A stretch of DNA of 64,000 nt from Apus apus (taxonomy: Eukaryota > Chordata > Aves > Apodiformes > Apodidae). Below are positions 1 to 13,457 of the stretch, in pieces. Under the pieces are notes generated by a model. That model did not search any database, was not told the DNA's origin, and saw only the letters and a program-made list of their open reading frames with translations. The translations under genes were made by a program, and so were the position numbers. The stretch covers positions 97,733,152 through 97,797,151 of the forward strand of contig NC_067285.1 of NCBI RefSeq assembly GCF_020740795.1, read 5' to 3'. Within the stretch, counting starts at the first letter, position 1, and each line of letters opens with the position of its first letter.

Positions 1-1494
1 TATATGGATTAATTGTTTTGGGTTTTTTAATTATCTGAAAAGGTATTAATAGACACAGGGTTTAAAAGCTGCAGAATTGTTTCTTGTTACAAGTATTTAA
101 CTTCACATGAAACTAACACACTGAAGTAAGACCAAAGATTTTACTTAATAATATCAGGTCTGAATCTGTGAGCTACAAAGTTATGAGTTTTAGTACATTT
201 GGTTCCTTGTGCTCAAGGGGGCATTTTGAGTGAGTGACTCAAGACTATCAGATAAATTCAAAACAGTATTTTGAGATGTGACAAATAAAGGTTTTCAGGA
301 TTAATAGGAAATATAAAATGGTTGAGTGCCAAGAAACCATGAAAAAGCACCTCAGCACTGATGAGGTTTTTCCCTGATATGAAAAGTTTTCATTCTGAAA
401 AGGGGATATGGATTTAATAACAATTCTCACTTTACTAAAAGTTTGGGAGGTTAATCTTAAATAACCTAAAATAAATGTAACTACATTAAGTAGAAAAAGC
501 AAAGCAATGAGTATTAAAAGTAAATAATACCTCAGCCTACATTAATTTTCATGGTTTTAAGGGAGGGAAAAGATACTGAGGAAAGCTGACGTCCCATAAC
601 CCCAGCAGCTTGTACCTCATACCAACACAGCAGTCTCTGGAGCAGCTCTCTCTTCCCAATATATTACTTCTGCAGCAGGTTGTGCCCCTTGGCAGGCATT
701 CAGTGGTAATGGAAATATGGATTTTTACAAAAATCTTAGAGACTAGACAGATTTATATTCCTGTTGTCTTGTGTTTCTAAAGTGAGTCGATATGCACCTC
801 TCCACAAGTTTGAAAAGTGCACAAATAATTAGTGAAAGGATCACTTGGTTAAGGTCATCTTTCAGAATCTTATTGACCACTTAATTAAGTCACAGCCAAT
901 TTTTCCAAGGTTTTTAAGTACCTAGCCCTCAGCCAATGCTCATGGGAATTAAGCAGCAAACCAACTTCAAGAAAGTGCTTCTCTGGATGGGTTTTTATCT
1001 CACCTGAGGGTGACCAGAGCAGAAGCTTTCTGACAAGCTCAGCTTCAATCTGGGTAACAGGCCTTTCTTCTGAGTAAAAACAATACACCAGGTGCATGGA
1101 TGATAGTGTCTGCTTCCCTCATTTAAAGTACATAAATGCACTTAAATGATGAAGTATCATTCCCATTAACACAGGTAGTTTCAGAGTACAATAACATGAC
1201 TTCTTTGCTATTCATTCAGGTATCAGTGATTAGCAGAAACGGGAACAAAAATTAATAAAGATACTCTAGACCAGAATTTTAGATTTCCTGTTCCTAACAG
1301 TGTAGCTACCCACATATTCACATTTATAATTTATCCCTCCTCCCCTGCCAGAGAAATTTAGTCTGAACTGAAAATTTGGCCTTGCTATCAAATTTTGGTA
1401 TCAAAATATATCTTGGTATTAAAGTGTTTGACAGAATGAAATTAAATTAAATAAGATGTGCTTATTGTGAATTATTTTTTGTTTTAAATTTCAG
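1..1494 (+). other. KCNIP4: KCNIP4 intron (3' part)
   Basis: This AT-rich stretch precedes the first recognisable KCNIP4 exon and ends in a normal acceptor (a T-rich tract, then TTTCAG). No coding exon is seen here. The short open frames on both strands have no recognisable motif or conserved-looking composition. The upstream KCNIP4 exons, which encode the variable N-terminus and EF-hand 1, lie outside the window. Confidence 0.8.
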
Positions 1495-1565
1495 ATTCCA
1501 CAAATTATGCACATTTTCTGTTTAATGCATTTGACACTGATCACAATGGATCTGTAAGTTTTGAG
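1495..1565 (+). CDS. KCNIP4: KCNIP4 coding exon, EF-hand 2 (71 bp)
   Basis: The exon translates, after two bases finishing an Asp codon, to a segment containing [20 protein letters not shown]. This is the EF-hand 2 region of Kv channel-interacting proteins (KChIPs). The calcium-loop acidic positions DTDHNG are visible, and the loop's twelfth residue is supplied by the next exon. The acceptor is TTTCAG and the donor is GAG|GTAAGT. The 71-bp length matches the known exon size of this gene family. KChIPs bind the cytoplasmic N-terminus of Kv4 (KCND) channels and change their trafficking and inactivation. The KCNIP4 assignment over KCNIP1-3 rests mainly on the downstream exon sequences and on the neighbouring PACRGL and SLIT2 genes. 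Confidence 0.93.
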
Positions 1566-2738
1566 GTAAGTGATATTGTTACTTCCTCCTCTGAAACGGA
1601 ATATTTTGCCATTCCTTGTAATTAAATCCAGTTTGGTGGCTTTATCTTATGGCTTACCTAGTGAAAACATTTGCTTATTCTACTCAAGTTTCAAGATTTT
1701 CCAATGTATCAACAGAAGTCATTATTAATATTTGACAATTACAAATCCCAAAATGGTAACTCAGACTGTGCTCCTATGTAATATTTTTATAAATCTGTTC
1801 ATCTAAAAGTTAACCCAGTTTCTATGCAAGTTACATAAAATAATCCTTATCTTCCTCCCCGCCTCTGCAAGGTAAGAAGGACTCTGAACTACACCTAATG
1901 GTATGGGGATGACTGAGGCAAAATAGGATTGCTCACACACTCTATTAGTTTCCAGAAGGCTCTACAAAAAAAAGGGTTTAAAGTGAATGTATTTAAAAGC
2001 ACAAGAGTTTGAAATTCATTTTCCCTCCATTTAGCTGCCTCATCTGTTTTCAAAATCCTGCCTTTCGCTGCTAGGGCTGATGTCTTCAATGCCATAACAT
2101 GGTAAAAAGGGCAAGTCACTGCAAAAGTTTAGATGAAAAAGGGTCTAAAAAAATGCTGCAAAGGAGCCATTATTCTAAGGTATAGAATTAAGAAAATACA
2201 CAGTTTTATTATTTCCTTGAGTGAATTATGTTATGAAATCTGACATAAATCTTTGAAAGCATTTTCTTTGCTTTATTATTGGTGTAATTTGGAAGGAGAA
2301 CCCTCACCAAGTAGGTGCACTGTGATCAGAAATCTGTTGCTCAACTGGAACTGTAACCAGATCATATGTGTGGGATAATTTGCATTTATTTCAAACAATT
2401 ATGAACACCATCTACGTTTTTCTGGGCTGCAGAAACCAATGGGCTCTGTGTGAAACTAGAAGCAGGAATGGTGGATTTATTCACATATGCTCTACGTAGG
2501 TTAATTCTACAGTAAGTCCTTCTAGTCAAGTTTAGCAGAGGCAATGCAAGAAAACATTTTTAGCATCAATATTTGAGAAGTCTTCCTGCTGTTACCGTTA
2601 AGAATAATGAGAACAAAAGAAGCTTTTGTATTTTTCCTGGATAATTTGTTGACATTTGCATCTCAGACAGAAAGCCTTAAGAAATGCAGTAAATATAAAG
2701 CTCTTTTAAAGTGATTTGAATACCTCAAAGTGCAAGTC

Positions 2739-2791
2739 TGTGTGTGTGTGTGTATATATATATATGTGTGTGTATATATATATATATATAA
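2739..2791. repeat. (TG)n(TA)n compound microsatellite
   Basis: Alternating TG units pass into TA, then TG, then TA again over about 50 bp. It lies inside a KCNIP4 intron and is likely polymorphic in length. Confidence 0.95.
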
Positions 2792-3891
2792 AGCCTTTGA
2801 GTAAAATAAAGCAGTGAAAAAAGAGAAGTGGTGGGATTTTTTACGGGCAAAACAGACATTTCCAGCTTACTTTTGTTCAATATCAACTCAGACAGAGCAA
2901 TTTAGACTTTGGTATTATTTGCACTGTGAATCCTACATAACCCTAATGCTGTCAAGACTCTTGCTTCTGTGTCCTGTACCAGCATTACACTTACAAACTG
3001 TATTATAGAAATTCTAAAAGCAACCTCCTTTTGTTAAAAATGCTGGGTTTTTTTTTTTCGAATACTGTAAAAGTAGCTGTAAAATGTGAAAATAGATATT
3101 GTGAAATGTGAAAAATACAACTGTGATTTTTTTTTTTCCTGTTCCTTTTTTAGCCTAGGTACAACTGTGCCTTATTTTTTCTATAGCAATCTGTACTCTA
3201 GCATTCTAATTTCCATTAGGAAAACAAGCAAAACAAAACAAAGTAAAATAAATCAAACAAAAAAAACCAACAACAAACAGCACAAAAGGGAGAGAAAAAG
3301 AGAGTGATTAAAAATAATAATTAATCTAAATTGAATTTCTATATCAAAGTGTAGGAGTAAATACAGTTTAATAAAATGTCCTATGATGAAAAACACTCTG
3401 TCTCTTGTATATAAAATGGATATGAAAATCTTAAATGGTACTGAAAGAATGTAAGCAAGAACAAAATTTTTTGTGTTGCCCTCTGCTTTTTCTCATGAAG
3501 CAGTGGTAGCTGCAGTTGTGGTGAAAAAGAAATAGATAATTTGTTCTAGCTTTTTTCTCTTTTTTCCTTAAATTTCAAGCCCAAAACTGTTAAGTGTTAG
3601 ACTTAAGAATAACTTCAACACGCATGTCCATTGGATGAGACTGCTTGGTATCTTAATGAACTGAAGTTCTTTTTTTCTGTCAGACACCGAGAGATATGAA
3701 AGCAGGATTTCCACTTCCTGCGTGAATATTGTAACTGAATCAAAATTAAGATCTAGGCCTCAAAGCAGTCAGGAAACTTGAGGCTAATTAATTTCACACA
3801 GACGGTCAAAGGTAAAGCACGTTGGACCCACACACAAATACCTAAATCTGAAGATCTAGATGCAGTTTAAGGCTATTCTAAATGTGATTTT

Positions 3892-4250
3892 CATAGAATC
3901 ATAGAGTGGGAGGGGTTGGAAAGGACCTTTAAAGGTCATCTAGTCCAGCCCCCCCTGCAGCACACAGGGACCATTTTAATTAGATCAGGTTGCTCAGAGC
4001 CTGGTGAAGCCTGACCTTGAATGTTTCCCAGGGATGGGGCCTCCACAGTATCTCTGAGCAACCTGTTCCAGTGCTTCACCACCCTAATTGTAAATAACTT
4101 CTTCCTAATGTCTAATCTAAATCTACCTTGCTATAGTTTAAGACCATTCCCCCCTCCCCACTTGCCCCCTCATCCTATTTCTACACACCCTTGTAAACAG
4201 TCCCTCCCCAGCTTTCCTGTAGTACCCCTTCAGGTACCCCTTCATGAAGG
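3892..4250 (-). mobile_element. CR1 LINE 3' fragment (antisense)
   Basis: The block begins with tandem ATCATAGA-type units, the reverse complement of the CR1 3' tail. It continues through the conserved phrases GGTTGGAAAGGACCT and CATCTAGTCCAG typical of the avian CR1 3'UTR, then the antisense of the reverse transcriptase C-terminus (CTCCACAG, AGCAACCTGTTCCAGTGC). The element is therefore on the - strand and 5'-truncated at about 4250. It is old, with many stops in the coding part. Confidence 0.92.
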
Positions 4251-6879
4251 GGAAAGTCACACAGTAATCTCAATAATTCTCAGTGCCTTAACATACAAAG
4301 ATGTGCCCAAATGCAATGGAGGTAGTTAAAGAGTTTTCATTTTTAATGAAAACCAAACTTGTATTTGTTGCTCAAAATATCATTAATAATACTTAGCAAA
4401 ATTGGTGATTTTTTTTTTATTGCTTTATTCCTCAATTGTTACCTGAGAATTTTGCATTGGTTAGTAAATTAGCAAGCATGCTTATTCAGAACCATAGGAA
4501 AGTCCAGAACTTAAGATCAAACTTAACTTTGGTATTTCACTAATAATAGTAATAACGAATCATTGTCTCCAAGGTGGTAATACGAGGGTAGCAGTTTCAT
4601 GAATTTATCTGCGTGTGATTATCTGTGTCCAACACAAAAAGCCTCGTTCATGCCATGTAGAAAGCAAGCTATTTTTTCTCAGTGATCAGATCAGCAGTGA
4701 TCTCATAAGCATTTTAATACCAGCTGCTGTAAACTAACTACAAAGAAAAGTATTTCCTCTGAACAGCAGCACCTCCTTGGTCATCTTTGTTTTATACATG
4801 CCAGGGCTCCACCACTTCTGTGACTAACATTCAACTTGATTCCTTTCAAAAATCCTGAAGATCCAAAAATGGATTTAAGTGCCTGCCTACCTACTTCTTC
4901 TGGCCTTGAACAAGACAAAAAGGAACATGTGATCAGGTGGAATAATTTTAAGCTTTCCTATGGATTTGAGACAGCACGCTATTAAGCTTGTTAATTAATT
5001 TGTTAATGAACTAGTTCTCCCCAAAAATTTACCAAGGGATAAAGCAATCAGAAAGTGATCAACAACCTTGATAAGAGATAATTACTCACTGCTGGAAAAA
5101 AAACATGTAAAAATTAATCCCAGCTCACCACCAGAGGCTCTACACAGAAAGGAAGAAGGCTAAATAATCAGGAAAGGAGAAAGAAACTCTTTAGATAGAA
5201 TAAATGCAAAAATGTTGCTGGTGCCCAATTTCAAATAAATTCAGAGTTCTTATATATAATGCTCTAAGAAAATAAAGTTATTGGAGATCTTTGCAAGGGA
5301 CTTCAGGAAAAGCTACATTAAGAATGTAAATAGTGCAGAAAAGATTTTAAGACATGGTACTGAATTAAAAAGGTTAATTGCTAATGCTGTAATGTGATCA
5401 GATGTGTTCAGAATTTCTTGAACATTTCAATACTTAACAGTACAGTGCTAAAGAGCTGTTTGGAGATTTAACCCTGTGACCCTCAATTAGTCACTAAGAT
5501 GTCGACAAGACAAGTTGAGCAAAACTCTTTAAAGATTCATGTACCCATTTGCCCCAAAGGGCACATATACCAATAAGACAGAAACTTAAGACAGACTAAG
5601 AAAGCCCAGAGCATGCCACTTGAATTGTTAAAAAGAGTGCAGGTGTCAAAAGAGCTGTCTGTGCCTGCTAGACCATCTGAGGCCATGGTATCTGTGTATA
5701 CTTCAGTATATGTGGTAGACTTAGACTGTGTGGTACATCAGACCTTTGTCATTTAGGTCTAACCTCAATGGAGTCTTTTCTATTGTTCTTGTTTCAAGGA
5801 AATGCATAAACTTTGCTGGTTGCTAATAAGAATTTATTGATCTTTTATTGTTTCTATTTTAACATTACTGTAAGACTCCCTGTATGGCTTTTCCAATGAC
5901 ATAGAAATGCACATTTAAATATAATCTCTTGCCATATTCTGCTTAATCTATTATGGAGACAATTTTGTAGATTTTTGGGTTTACAAGCTTAACAAATAGA
6001 GAAAGCTGGAGCAGATGGTTAGGAAAAATGAAGCCATTGTTTAAACAAAGTTAACATGCTAAGAAATATAGAAGACAGATGATGACACATCCCAGATGAT
6101 ATTTTCTTTGATTTGGAAGATGGTCACTAAATGTAAATGAGGTTTGTGCTGTCAAAGGAATATGAACTATAAAACAAAAACATGTAACTAAATATTACCT
6201 ATAAAGAATCTTGAAGACTTCTGATTTATTTTTGTGGAATATTCTACAGCAATGGAGCGTTGATGGGTCCCAAAAGCATTAAGGTGATAGATGGAGACAT
6301 AATAAATGTTATTCCCTATCATATTTACAATAAAAGGTTAAAGTGTTGAGGTGTACTGTAGCATACATGGAGGTTCAAATGTTGACTGCAGCAGATTGAC
6401 CTAAGAGTTCTGGGAACCACATATTCCACTTCCAACAAGGTATCAATTTAGTAATAATTAAATGTTCCTTAGTAGGCAGCTCTCACAAATTTTTTTCTCC
6501 TGTGCTTAGATTAATCCAACTCCCACTTAAGTTTTTTGTGGGTTTTTTTTGACCATTAAACCATGGAGATTCCTTTTCCCTGGTACTAAGTTCAGGTGGA
6601 ACTGCTTATGTGAGGCATTTCAGAGGATAAATCCACTAACAGAAAATTATGGCTTATTTTATAGAAAATTACTCATTAATTAGGAGTGTGCAAAGACTGC
6701 CTAAATTGTTAATTATATAAAAAAGTAGAAATCCTTAAAACTTACTGTGAAGCAAAAAGAATATAGGAAGAACATCTTTCCAGACTTCCGTGCTTCTGAA
6801 GAATGTATTATTCTAGTTTTCTCAATGTTTGTAAAAAATGGCTCAATTCCAAACTGACCAAGACCTTTCATCCATTTAG

Positions 6880-6987
6880 GATTTTGTGATGGGTCTCTCA
6901 ATTTTACTCCGAGGGACAGTACAAGAGAAACTGAATTGGGCTTTCAATTTGTATGATATAAATAAGGATGGCTATATAACTAAAGAG
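6880..6987 (+). CDS. KCNIP4: KCNIP4 coding exon, EF2-EF3 linker and EF-hand 3 (108 bp)
   Basis: The exon translates in phase to [20 protein letters not shown] and continues to an EF-hand 3 loop, [11 protein letters not shown]. The final loop glutamate falls in the next exon. The acceptor is CCATTTAG and the donor is GAG|GTAAGG. The length of 108 bp is the family size. The segment forms part of the hydrophobic groove that holds the Kv4 N-terminus and supplies calcium site 3. The Q in RGTVQEKL and the AFNLYD sequence fit KCNIP4 better than KCNIP1, whose equivalent positions differ as recalled from the family. Confidence 0.95.
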
Positions 6988-8089
6988 GTAAGGTCTACTT
7001 TTACACTAATCACTGAAACTAAAGGTTGTATATGTAAATTCTGCTTTCAAAGAATGGCTTCATTGTCAAAGCAGATGCATTAACAAACCAACATATATTA
7101 CAAAACTAGAGATGCTAAATATAAAGTAATTTTCTAATTTTAAAGACAAAAATTGAAATGGGAAAAGCATCACAGCGATTGTAAAAGGTCAGAATTCATA
7201 AGGTACAGATATTTTTTGATTCAACTTATGCTTATGTATTTGCATATTTAGTCCATTTAGACACTAGGATCAAGTAATTTGGTAGGATATTTCGACTAAA
7301 AAGGATTAAGCATGTGGGCCATAATTGCGACTCCTTTTATGAACCTATTTTTAAAAAATTTTTACTTGAAAGAAAATTTATATTAAAAGATTCCTCCATT
7401 TTTTATTCTGCAAGAGTTCAAACATACTTAAATTACAGGGGAAACAAATGAGTGCTTTCATAAAAATTATGGGTTTTTTTCAAAACTAGGTCTTTATGTA
7501 AATATATATTACACTTGTAATTTTACACTTGTAGAAAAACACTTCATATTATTATAAAAGGGTGTTCTATAAAATAATTTCTCAGCATACTGGCAGATGA
7601 CTTGTTTTCATAATTATTCTTACAGTTTTCACAAGCCACTCTTATTACCAAAATTCAAAGCTTTTGGTATAAAAGGAGGACTCTCTGAATATGTACGGGT
7701 GTGGGCATGGGTGCTTTTGTTTTCTCTAGGGAAAAATCAGTAGTAAGAAGCTGAGGTGCTTTGGCCATTAATTTGCTGTTACAGAACTGCTTTTCTTGTT
7801 TAGTTTTATTCACAAGGCCTCAGGAGATTCTTTCTACAATCCATGAGCTTGCATATATTCTAAGTAATTTAAAATAAAAATCATACGTATGTATCTATTT
7901 AACAAGTTTATGCTAGAATTTGTAGGAGCATAATAGTTCCTTCTTGAAGCTTTTCAGTTGTAAAATAACAGGCACAATCTCAAAATTTTTACTCTAAAAT
8001 GTAAATCCTAAAAATAATTTATCTGGTCTAAGTTAAATCAGTGTCTACAATGCACCTTATATTACATGGACATATTTTTTTCTCTTCAG
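6988..8089 (+). other. KCNIP4: KCNIP4 intron
   Basis: A 1.1-kb AT-rich intron between EF-hand 3 exons. Nothing else is recognised in it. Confidence 0.85.
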
Positions 8090-8194
8090 GAAATGCTTGA
8101 TATCATGAAAGCAATATATGACATGATGGGGAAATGCACCTATCCTGTTCTCAAGGAGGATGCACCTAGACAACACGTGGAAACATTTTTCCAG
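8090..8194 (+). CDS. KCNIP4: KCNIP4 coding exon, post-EF3 helix (105 bp)
   Basis: The exon begins with the last glutamate of the EF-hand 3 loop and reads [20 protein letters not shown] followed by [15 protein letters not shown]. The acceptor is TCTTCAG and the donor is CAG|GTGGGT. The size and phase (0/0) match the KChIP family. The segment [13 protein letters not shown] is characteristic of KChIPs, as against recoverin or frequenin relatives. Confidence 0.95.
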
Positions 8195-8519
8195 GTGGGT
8201 CGTGTCACATGAGCCAAAAACACTGCTCTGTTAGCAAGTACAGAAAGGATTTTATTGTTGTAACAGTTTTGCATATCCTACCAATTTTGAAATTCTTTTT
8301 GTCTTCCGTGGTTCCATCCCAAGTTTCTCAGATCACTCATTGCAGCTTGCTTTTTCAACACTAAGCTCCTTAAGCTTATTCTAGTATATTACTGTATCTT
8401 TACAGCATTTTGGCCTGTTTGTTCCTATGCTGACATATAACTGAAATGAATAATAAAAATAATTTGGTTTACACAGAATTTCAGGAGGATAAACATGCAT
8501 TCTTGTTCTTTCTGAACAG
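8195..8519 (+). other. KCNIP4: KCNIP4 intron (325 bp)
   Basis: A short intron with consensus GT and AG ends. Nothing else is recognised in it. Confidence 0.85.
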
Positions 8520-8582
8520 AAAATGGACAAAAACAAAGATGGAGTAGTTACCATAGATGAATTCATAGAGAGCTGCCAGAAA
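8520..8582 (+). CDS. KCNIP4: KCNIP4 coding exon, EF-hand 4 (63 bp)
   Basis: The exon reads [20 protein letters not shown] then K. It contains the complete EF-hand 4 calcium loop ([12 protein letters not shown], all liganding positions present). The acceptor is GAACAG and the donor is AAA|GTAAGT. The 63-bp length is the family size. EF-hands 3 and 4 are the high-affinity calcium sites of KChIPs, and both look functional here. Confidence 0.95.
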
Positions 8583-11500
8583 GTAAGTATGCAGTGATAA
8601 GTACTGAATTTCTAGCTGTTGGCTAGTGCTACCATAGTGCTACACAGGTTTCTGGAGTGACAGTGATGGTAATCGTAATACCAGAGACAGGATTTTCCCA
8701 AGGTAAAGTATGTGTGTACACCATTACACAGAAAAAACTAAACAAATCTGTGATCTGAACATGTAGAAGAAATGTTGTATACGAGGTGTATATGATTGCT
8801 TGTAAGACAACTGTGTCTGCATCCCTTCTCTCTTTAACAGTGTTTTGCTTATGCTTGGTAGCAAAAAGTTTCTTCACATTCAGCTAAATATTTATTTCTA
8901 TCTTCAACCTATGCTACAGAACACATTCCTGCTATAACTGGCATATAGTCACAGCAATAATATATCTTGAAAAATCTATCATCTAGAGGACCGTTTCTCA
9001 GACAGCGAGTCATGATCTGCTAGAGGCCTTAGAAATGGAAATTGCAAGGATCTTGCCAAGGTTTGGATGGCAGGAGTTAATAGCAGGCAAGTTTTCTCAA
9101 GGCAAGAGTGAGAACTGATTGCGATTATCAATTGCAAGTGTTTAAACTACCCAAGTGGCTGTTAATTTCCTTCAGCTGCTGAAAGCAGCTCCTTGCCTAT
9201 AGAGCCACGGATGAAAATAAATTTCTGCAGCAGAAATTACAGCTTGCTTTCACTCCTCTGCCCTTCAGAAACTGGCTTGCTCTCAGACTAGAAGACAATA
9301 TGAGGAAAGGTAAGTTGCATTTTCAGAAAGTTAAGGAACTACTATTAATTTGTCAGTTAAAAACCACACAATTAAGAAAAATAAATTACAATGTAATGAT
9401 AAGTCTTTGACATGAGATTGTTATAAACTGTGAAGTGTCATATTAGGCCTAATGATAAGCTTGATTACATTATTCAAATTGATGTGGCAAATAAACCAAC
9501 ATTATTTGTTACAGTGAGAAATATAAAACAGTATAGTGGTGCTTTACTGGTACCTTGTCCAGGCTGACTCTGATTAATATGACACAGACCACTAATATAG
9601 CCTTTGTGTATTGATTCTTATTTACTATATGAAGAAGGGAGCAGTAGACAAGAGACAGGATAGAACAAGACTAGAAAAATGAATGCAGTTAGCAAGTGAT
9701 AGATTTTTAATCTTGTGGAACAAGAAAGGCTGAACAGCAAATAGCAAAGATGCTCTAGAACTTGTCTGGTTTTATATGCATCTGTAGTTATTCCTTGGAG
9801 TTGCTCTCATGAGCAGTGCTACCTAGTAAGTGATTCTTTGTTTTATTTTAATGCACTATTTTTGTGGGATGGAAGGCAGACAAGACCTCTTCTAACTGTG
9901 GCTGTTCTGTGTATCCTTAGGAATGGGTATTGGTAGTGTCTTATCTGTGGCAGTGCTCTATTGCATTGATCATTCTTCTAGCTTGTCAGTCTTGTTCAAT
10001 ACAAATTAAAGACATTTGCTCTGCTATGGCTGAGTGATTATCAGAAACAGAAATGAGATTAATTTCCCAGCTGAGGTCTGCGGAGTTCTGGAAGTTAAAT
10101 GATAGATTACTCTGGATATGACAGCAATTGTGGTGATGGGCCAGATGATTAATTTATGAAGAAAATTGGTACCATCAATAAGGACTTGCTCTCTCCCTTT
10201 CCAATGTGATGCACAGTTTCTCACATCAGCTAGATTTCTTATTTACTTCTTCTGAATATTCAGAATACATGTGAGGGAGATGACCTCTAAACTGCTACGT
10301 AACAGTGTTCTCATTGTGCCACTTACCTCACCTTCACTTGCATTTAACTTGAAAAGTGTCAATGTTTCTTGATTCAAAAAGAATCTTGCTGTCTAAACTC
10401 TTAGTCTCTCTACCTATTAAGACCTGTTCTATTTAGACCTCTGAGCTACAGAGTGTGTAATCCATGTCTATTTCAAGATTTCTTTTCAGACATGAGATTT
10501 GGAGTTAGAATACAACTCAAGTCCTTCAAGAAACTTGATTCAGGAATCTTTGCAGCTTCAGCCTTTTCAGAATTACATTTTTCATAAAGGACAATCGTGC
10601 CTGCTTCCTTTTAAAACACAGCTGTAGGAAACCTTTTTTTTTAAAAAAAATATCCTATTAGGTATGATACTGATCTAAAAAAAAATAAGGTTCAGATTCC
10701 TTTCTTTCCTCAGCATGCAATGAGTCACATTATGTAATATTTTTGTTTTCCATATGTTCTGGTGTTATGGATAAACACTGCCTTTCATTCAGTCTCTTTT
10801 TTCCAAGCTGTTAAGTACTCATTTATTCAGTTTTTTCTCCCAGGAAAACCACTCCACACCTTTAATCACCCTTGGCTCTCTCTTTATACTACTGCTAGTT
10901 CTACTATTTTTGCTTATCAGGACATTCAGGACAGGGACACAGCACACCTGCTGCTCCCTAGGCTTTCACAGCTATGGTGGCTTCCTCATCTACAAACCTT
11001 CCTTTGGCATCAAGGTTAGGGCACATCTGCTCAAAACCTCTGCCAGTTTGCCTAACTAATGACAAGCTCAGACCTTGGAATGGAAAGCCCCACTGATAAT
11101 TATGGCAGCCAGAGCTGCATCTGGTGCATGTGAAAATAAGATAAAGGCATCCAGAATTCTACAGTGACCATCTGCCTTTTTTTTCCTACTTCAAAAAAGA
11201 ACAACAACAACAACAAAAAACTACTAAAAGTCACCATGTTCCAAATATTATGACAAGTTTGTATTTTCTTGTGAAGTGTCTTCCCATTTGACTGATTAAA
11301 GGAGGGGCACTGGAAGTTTTCTCTATAGAAACAGCAAACTTCAGAAAAATGGATCTTATTTTAGAAAACCACTAGTTTCATTAGTGATGATATTATAAAA
11401 TTGGTGGCAACTATCAGTGCTTTAAATTTAAATTTGTTTGTTTTGTACATTTGCTGAGCTTAGTTGCCAATGGATATTAAAAAATGCTCAATTAAATTAC

Positions 11501-12005
11501 AAATTATTCCAGTTAAACTTGAACCTTACATTAGTCAGTGATCTTAATAGTATACTTATGTTTCAAAACAATGCAATGGGAAAAAGTTCATTTTCATTTC
11601 CAGTAATTTAATACAGTATATTTCCTATACAAACTTTTAAAGCATTTATCTACATAACCTATTCTTTGAAATAACATTATAATTGTTTTTATAAGTTAGT
11701 TTATAGTTGTAGACCACTTATTACAGCAACATCACTTGAGATGATATAGGGAATCAAAGATTAAAACCCCACTATGCATGTTTCATAACATAGATCAAGG
11801 AAATTACTTAGATTTGTCATTTTCGACACAGAAAATCACTTACTAGACTGAACAGTGAATACTTTAACTGGGAATCAATATGGAACATTTGTTATTAATA
11901 CACAGGAGGCCTACATACCTGTCAGTGGCAGAGAACACTGTGAGAGAACCTTTCTTAGAAATGTTTTTTTAATGCACCTTTTTCATGAAACTTCCTAAAA
12001 TATTA

Positions 12006-12500
12006 AGAATCATAGAATCGTAGAGTCATTAAGGTTAGAAGGGACCTTAAAGATCACGAAGTTCCAACCCCCCTGCCATGAGCAGGGAACCCTAACACTA
12101 GATCAGGTTTCTCAAAACCTCATCCAACCTGGCCTTAAAAACCTCTAGGGATGGGCACCAACAACCTTCCTGGGCAACCCATTCCAGCTCCTCACCACCC
12201 TTATAGTGAAGAATTTCTTCCTAATATCTAACCTAAATCTCCCCTCTCTCAGTTTAAAACCATTACCCCTTCTCCTATCACTATCTTCTCTGGTGAAAAG
12301 CCCCTCCCCAGCTTTCTTGTAGGCCCCCTTCAAGTACTGGAAGGCTGCTATAAGGTCTCCCTGGAGCCTTCTCTTCTCTAGGCTGAACAGCCTCAACTCC
12401 CTCAGCCTGTCTTCCTAGCAGAGGTGCTCCAGGCCTTTGATCTTCTTGGTGAACCTTCTCTGGACCCTCTCCAACAAGTCCATGTCTTTCTTGTGCTTTC
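12006..12500 (-). mobile_element. CR1 LINE fragment (antisense)
   Basis: The 3' tail units ATCATAGAATCG are followed by TAGAAGGGACCTTAAAGATC and then the antisense of the CR1 reverse transcriptase C-terminus. On the - strand a frame at 12145-12396 reads [20 protein letters not shown] and ends near the family's WNGLPRKVV motif. The copy is 5'-truncated. That short open segment makes it younger-looking than the copy at 3.9 kb. Confidence 0.95.
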
Positions 12501-12739
12501 TTACAGTGGAGACCAGCAAATGCTAAGTGAGCATGTAATATACTCTTGTATTGTATATATATTGGATTGTGCAACCAACTGTTGATCCAGAAGTTTTGCC
12601 AAGTATTGGCTACTACAAGTGGACTCTTTCTTCTATACACTGAAAAGTAAATGTTACAGAAAACCCTTATTTTTTCATGACTGCGGTGCTGAGAGATATT
12701 TACTGACAAAAAGTGGAGCACAGAGTGATGCATCAGTAA

Positions 12740-12852
12740 GCATTATGGACATGTTCCTGTGTGACCTGCCCTAGGTGGTCCTGCTCTGGGGAGTTGAACT
12801 AGATGATCTCCAGAGGTCCCTTCCAACCCCTGACTTTCTGTGATTCTGTGAA
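12740..12852 (+). mobile_element. CR1 LINE 3' end (sense, very short)
   Basis: The phrases GTTGAACTAGATGATCTCCA and GAGGTCCCTTCCAACCCC, followed by TTTCTGTGATTCTGTGA, are the CR1 3'UTR and terminal octamer repeat in + orientation. Only about 110 bp remain. It lies head to head with the antisense CR1 about 240 bp upstream. Confidence 0.9.
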
Positions 12853-13457
12853 CCTGAAAGTTGAAGGTTTTGTTACCTACCTAATGCAACGCAATCAGTA
12901 GGTAGAAATAGAGTTGGGAAGCAGCGAACATCTTTCAGTGTGGACACACAGAAAATCTGAGCTGAGGAGTTGAGTGTTGTGGTGATATTTGTGGAACTGA
13001 CTGACTTGGTGGTTCATGTAAAGGTGCACACTTAAATCTATTTTATTTTAGAATCATCCCTAGCTATGCAGTAGGATTCCCTAAAATTGCAAAAAGGCTC
13101 CTGTGTATGATACACAAGATTAGCAATTTCATGTATGGATTCATACTTCAGCTACAACAGTTATATCTTTATTTTTTGTCTATATGTATTTTTTGTTATA
13201 AAACTATAATCTCTGAAATCCTGTAGACTTACTACTGCATTTGGAACAGAATAATTTTGGTTTAACTAATACATAAAGTAATCTGTTTAAGCATAGATCA
13301 ATGAACAGCATTTTTCTGTTAAGAATTTCTCCAAACAAGTTCAAAAATAATGTTGTTAACTGAAATATACTAAGTTCTACCCAATTTTACTACAGATATT
13401 TCCCAATTACATTTGTAATGGTGTATGATACTTGGGTTTTTGTTGTCTTTTTTACAG

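Larger units (their letters stand above)
1566..6879 (+). other. KCNIP4: KCNIP4 intron with CR1 copy and microsatellite
   Basis: This 5.3-kb intron contains a TG/TA microsatellite, T-runs near 3050 and 3130, and an antisense CR1 3' fragment at about 3892-4250, which are listed separately. No further exon is recognisable. The rest is AT-rich single-copy-looking sequence. Confidence 0.8.
8583..13457 (+). other. KCNIP4: Last KCNIP4 intron with two CR1 pieces
   Basis: A 4.9-kb intron ending in the acceptor TTTTTTACAG. It carries an antisense CR1 copy at about 12006-12500 and a sense CR1 3' tail at about 12740-12850. A (CAA)n tract lies near 11200. No extra exon was recognised. Confidence 0.8.

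Noticed and set aside
885..1097. A 70-codon - strand frame in the first KCNIP4 intron
   Set aside because: No recognisable domain, no supporting splice context, and a length expected by chance.
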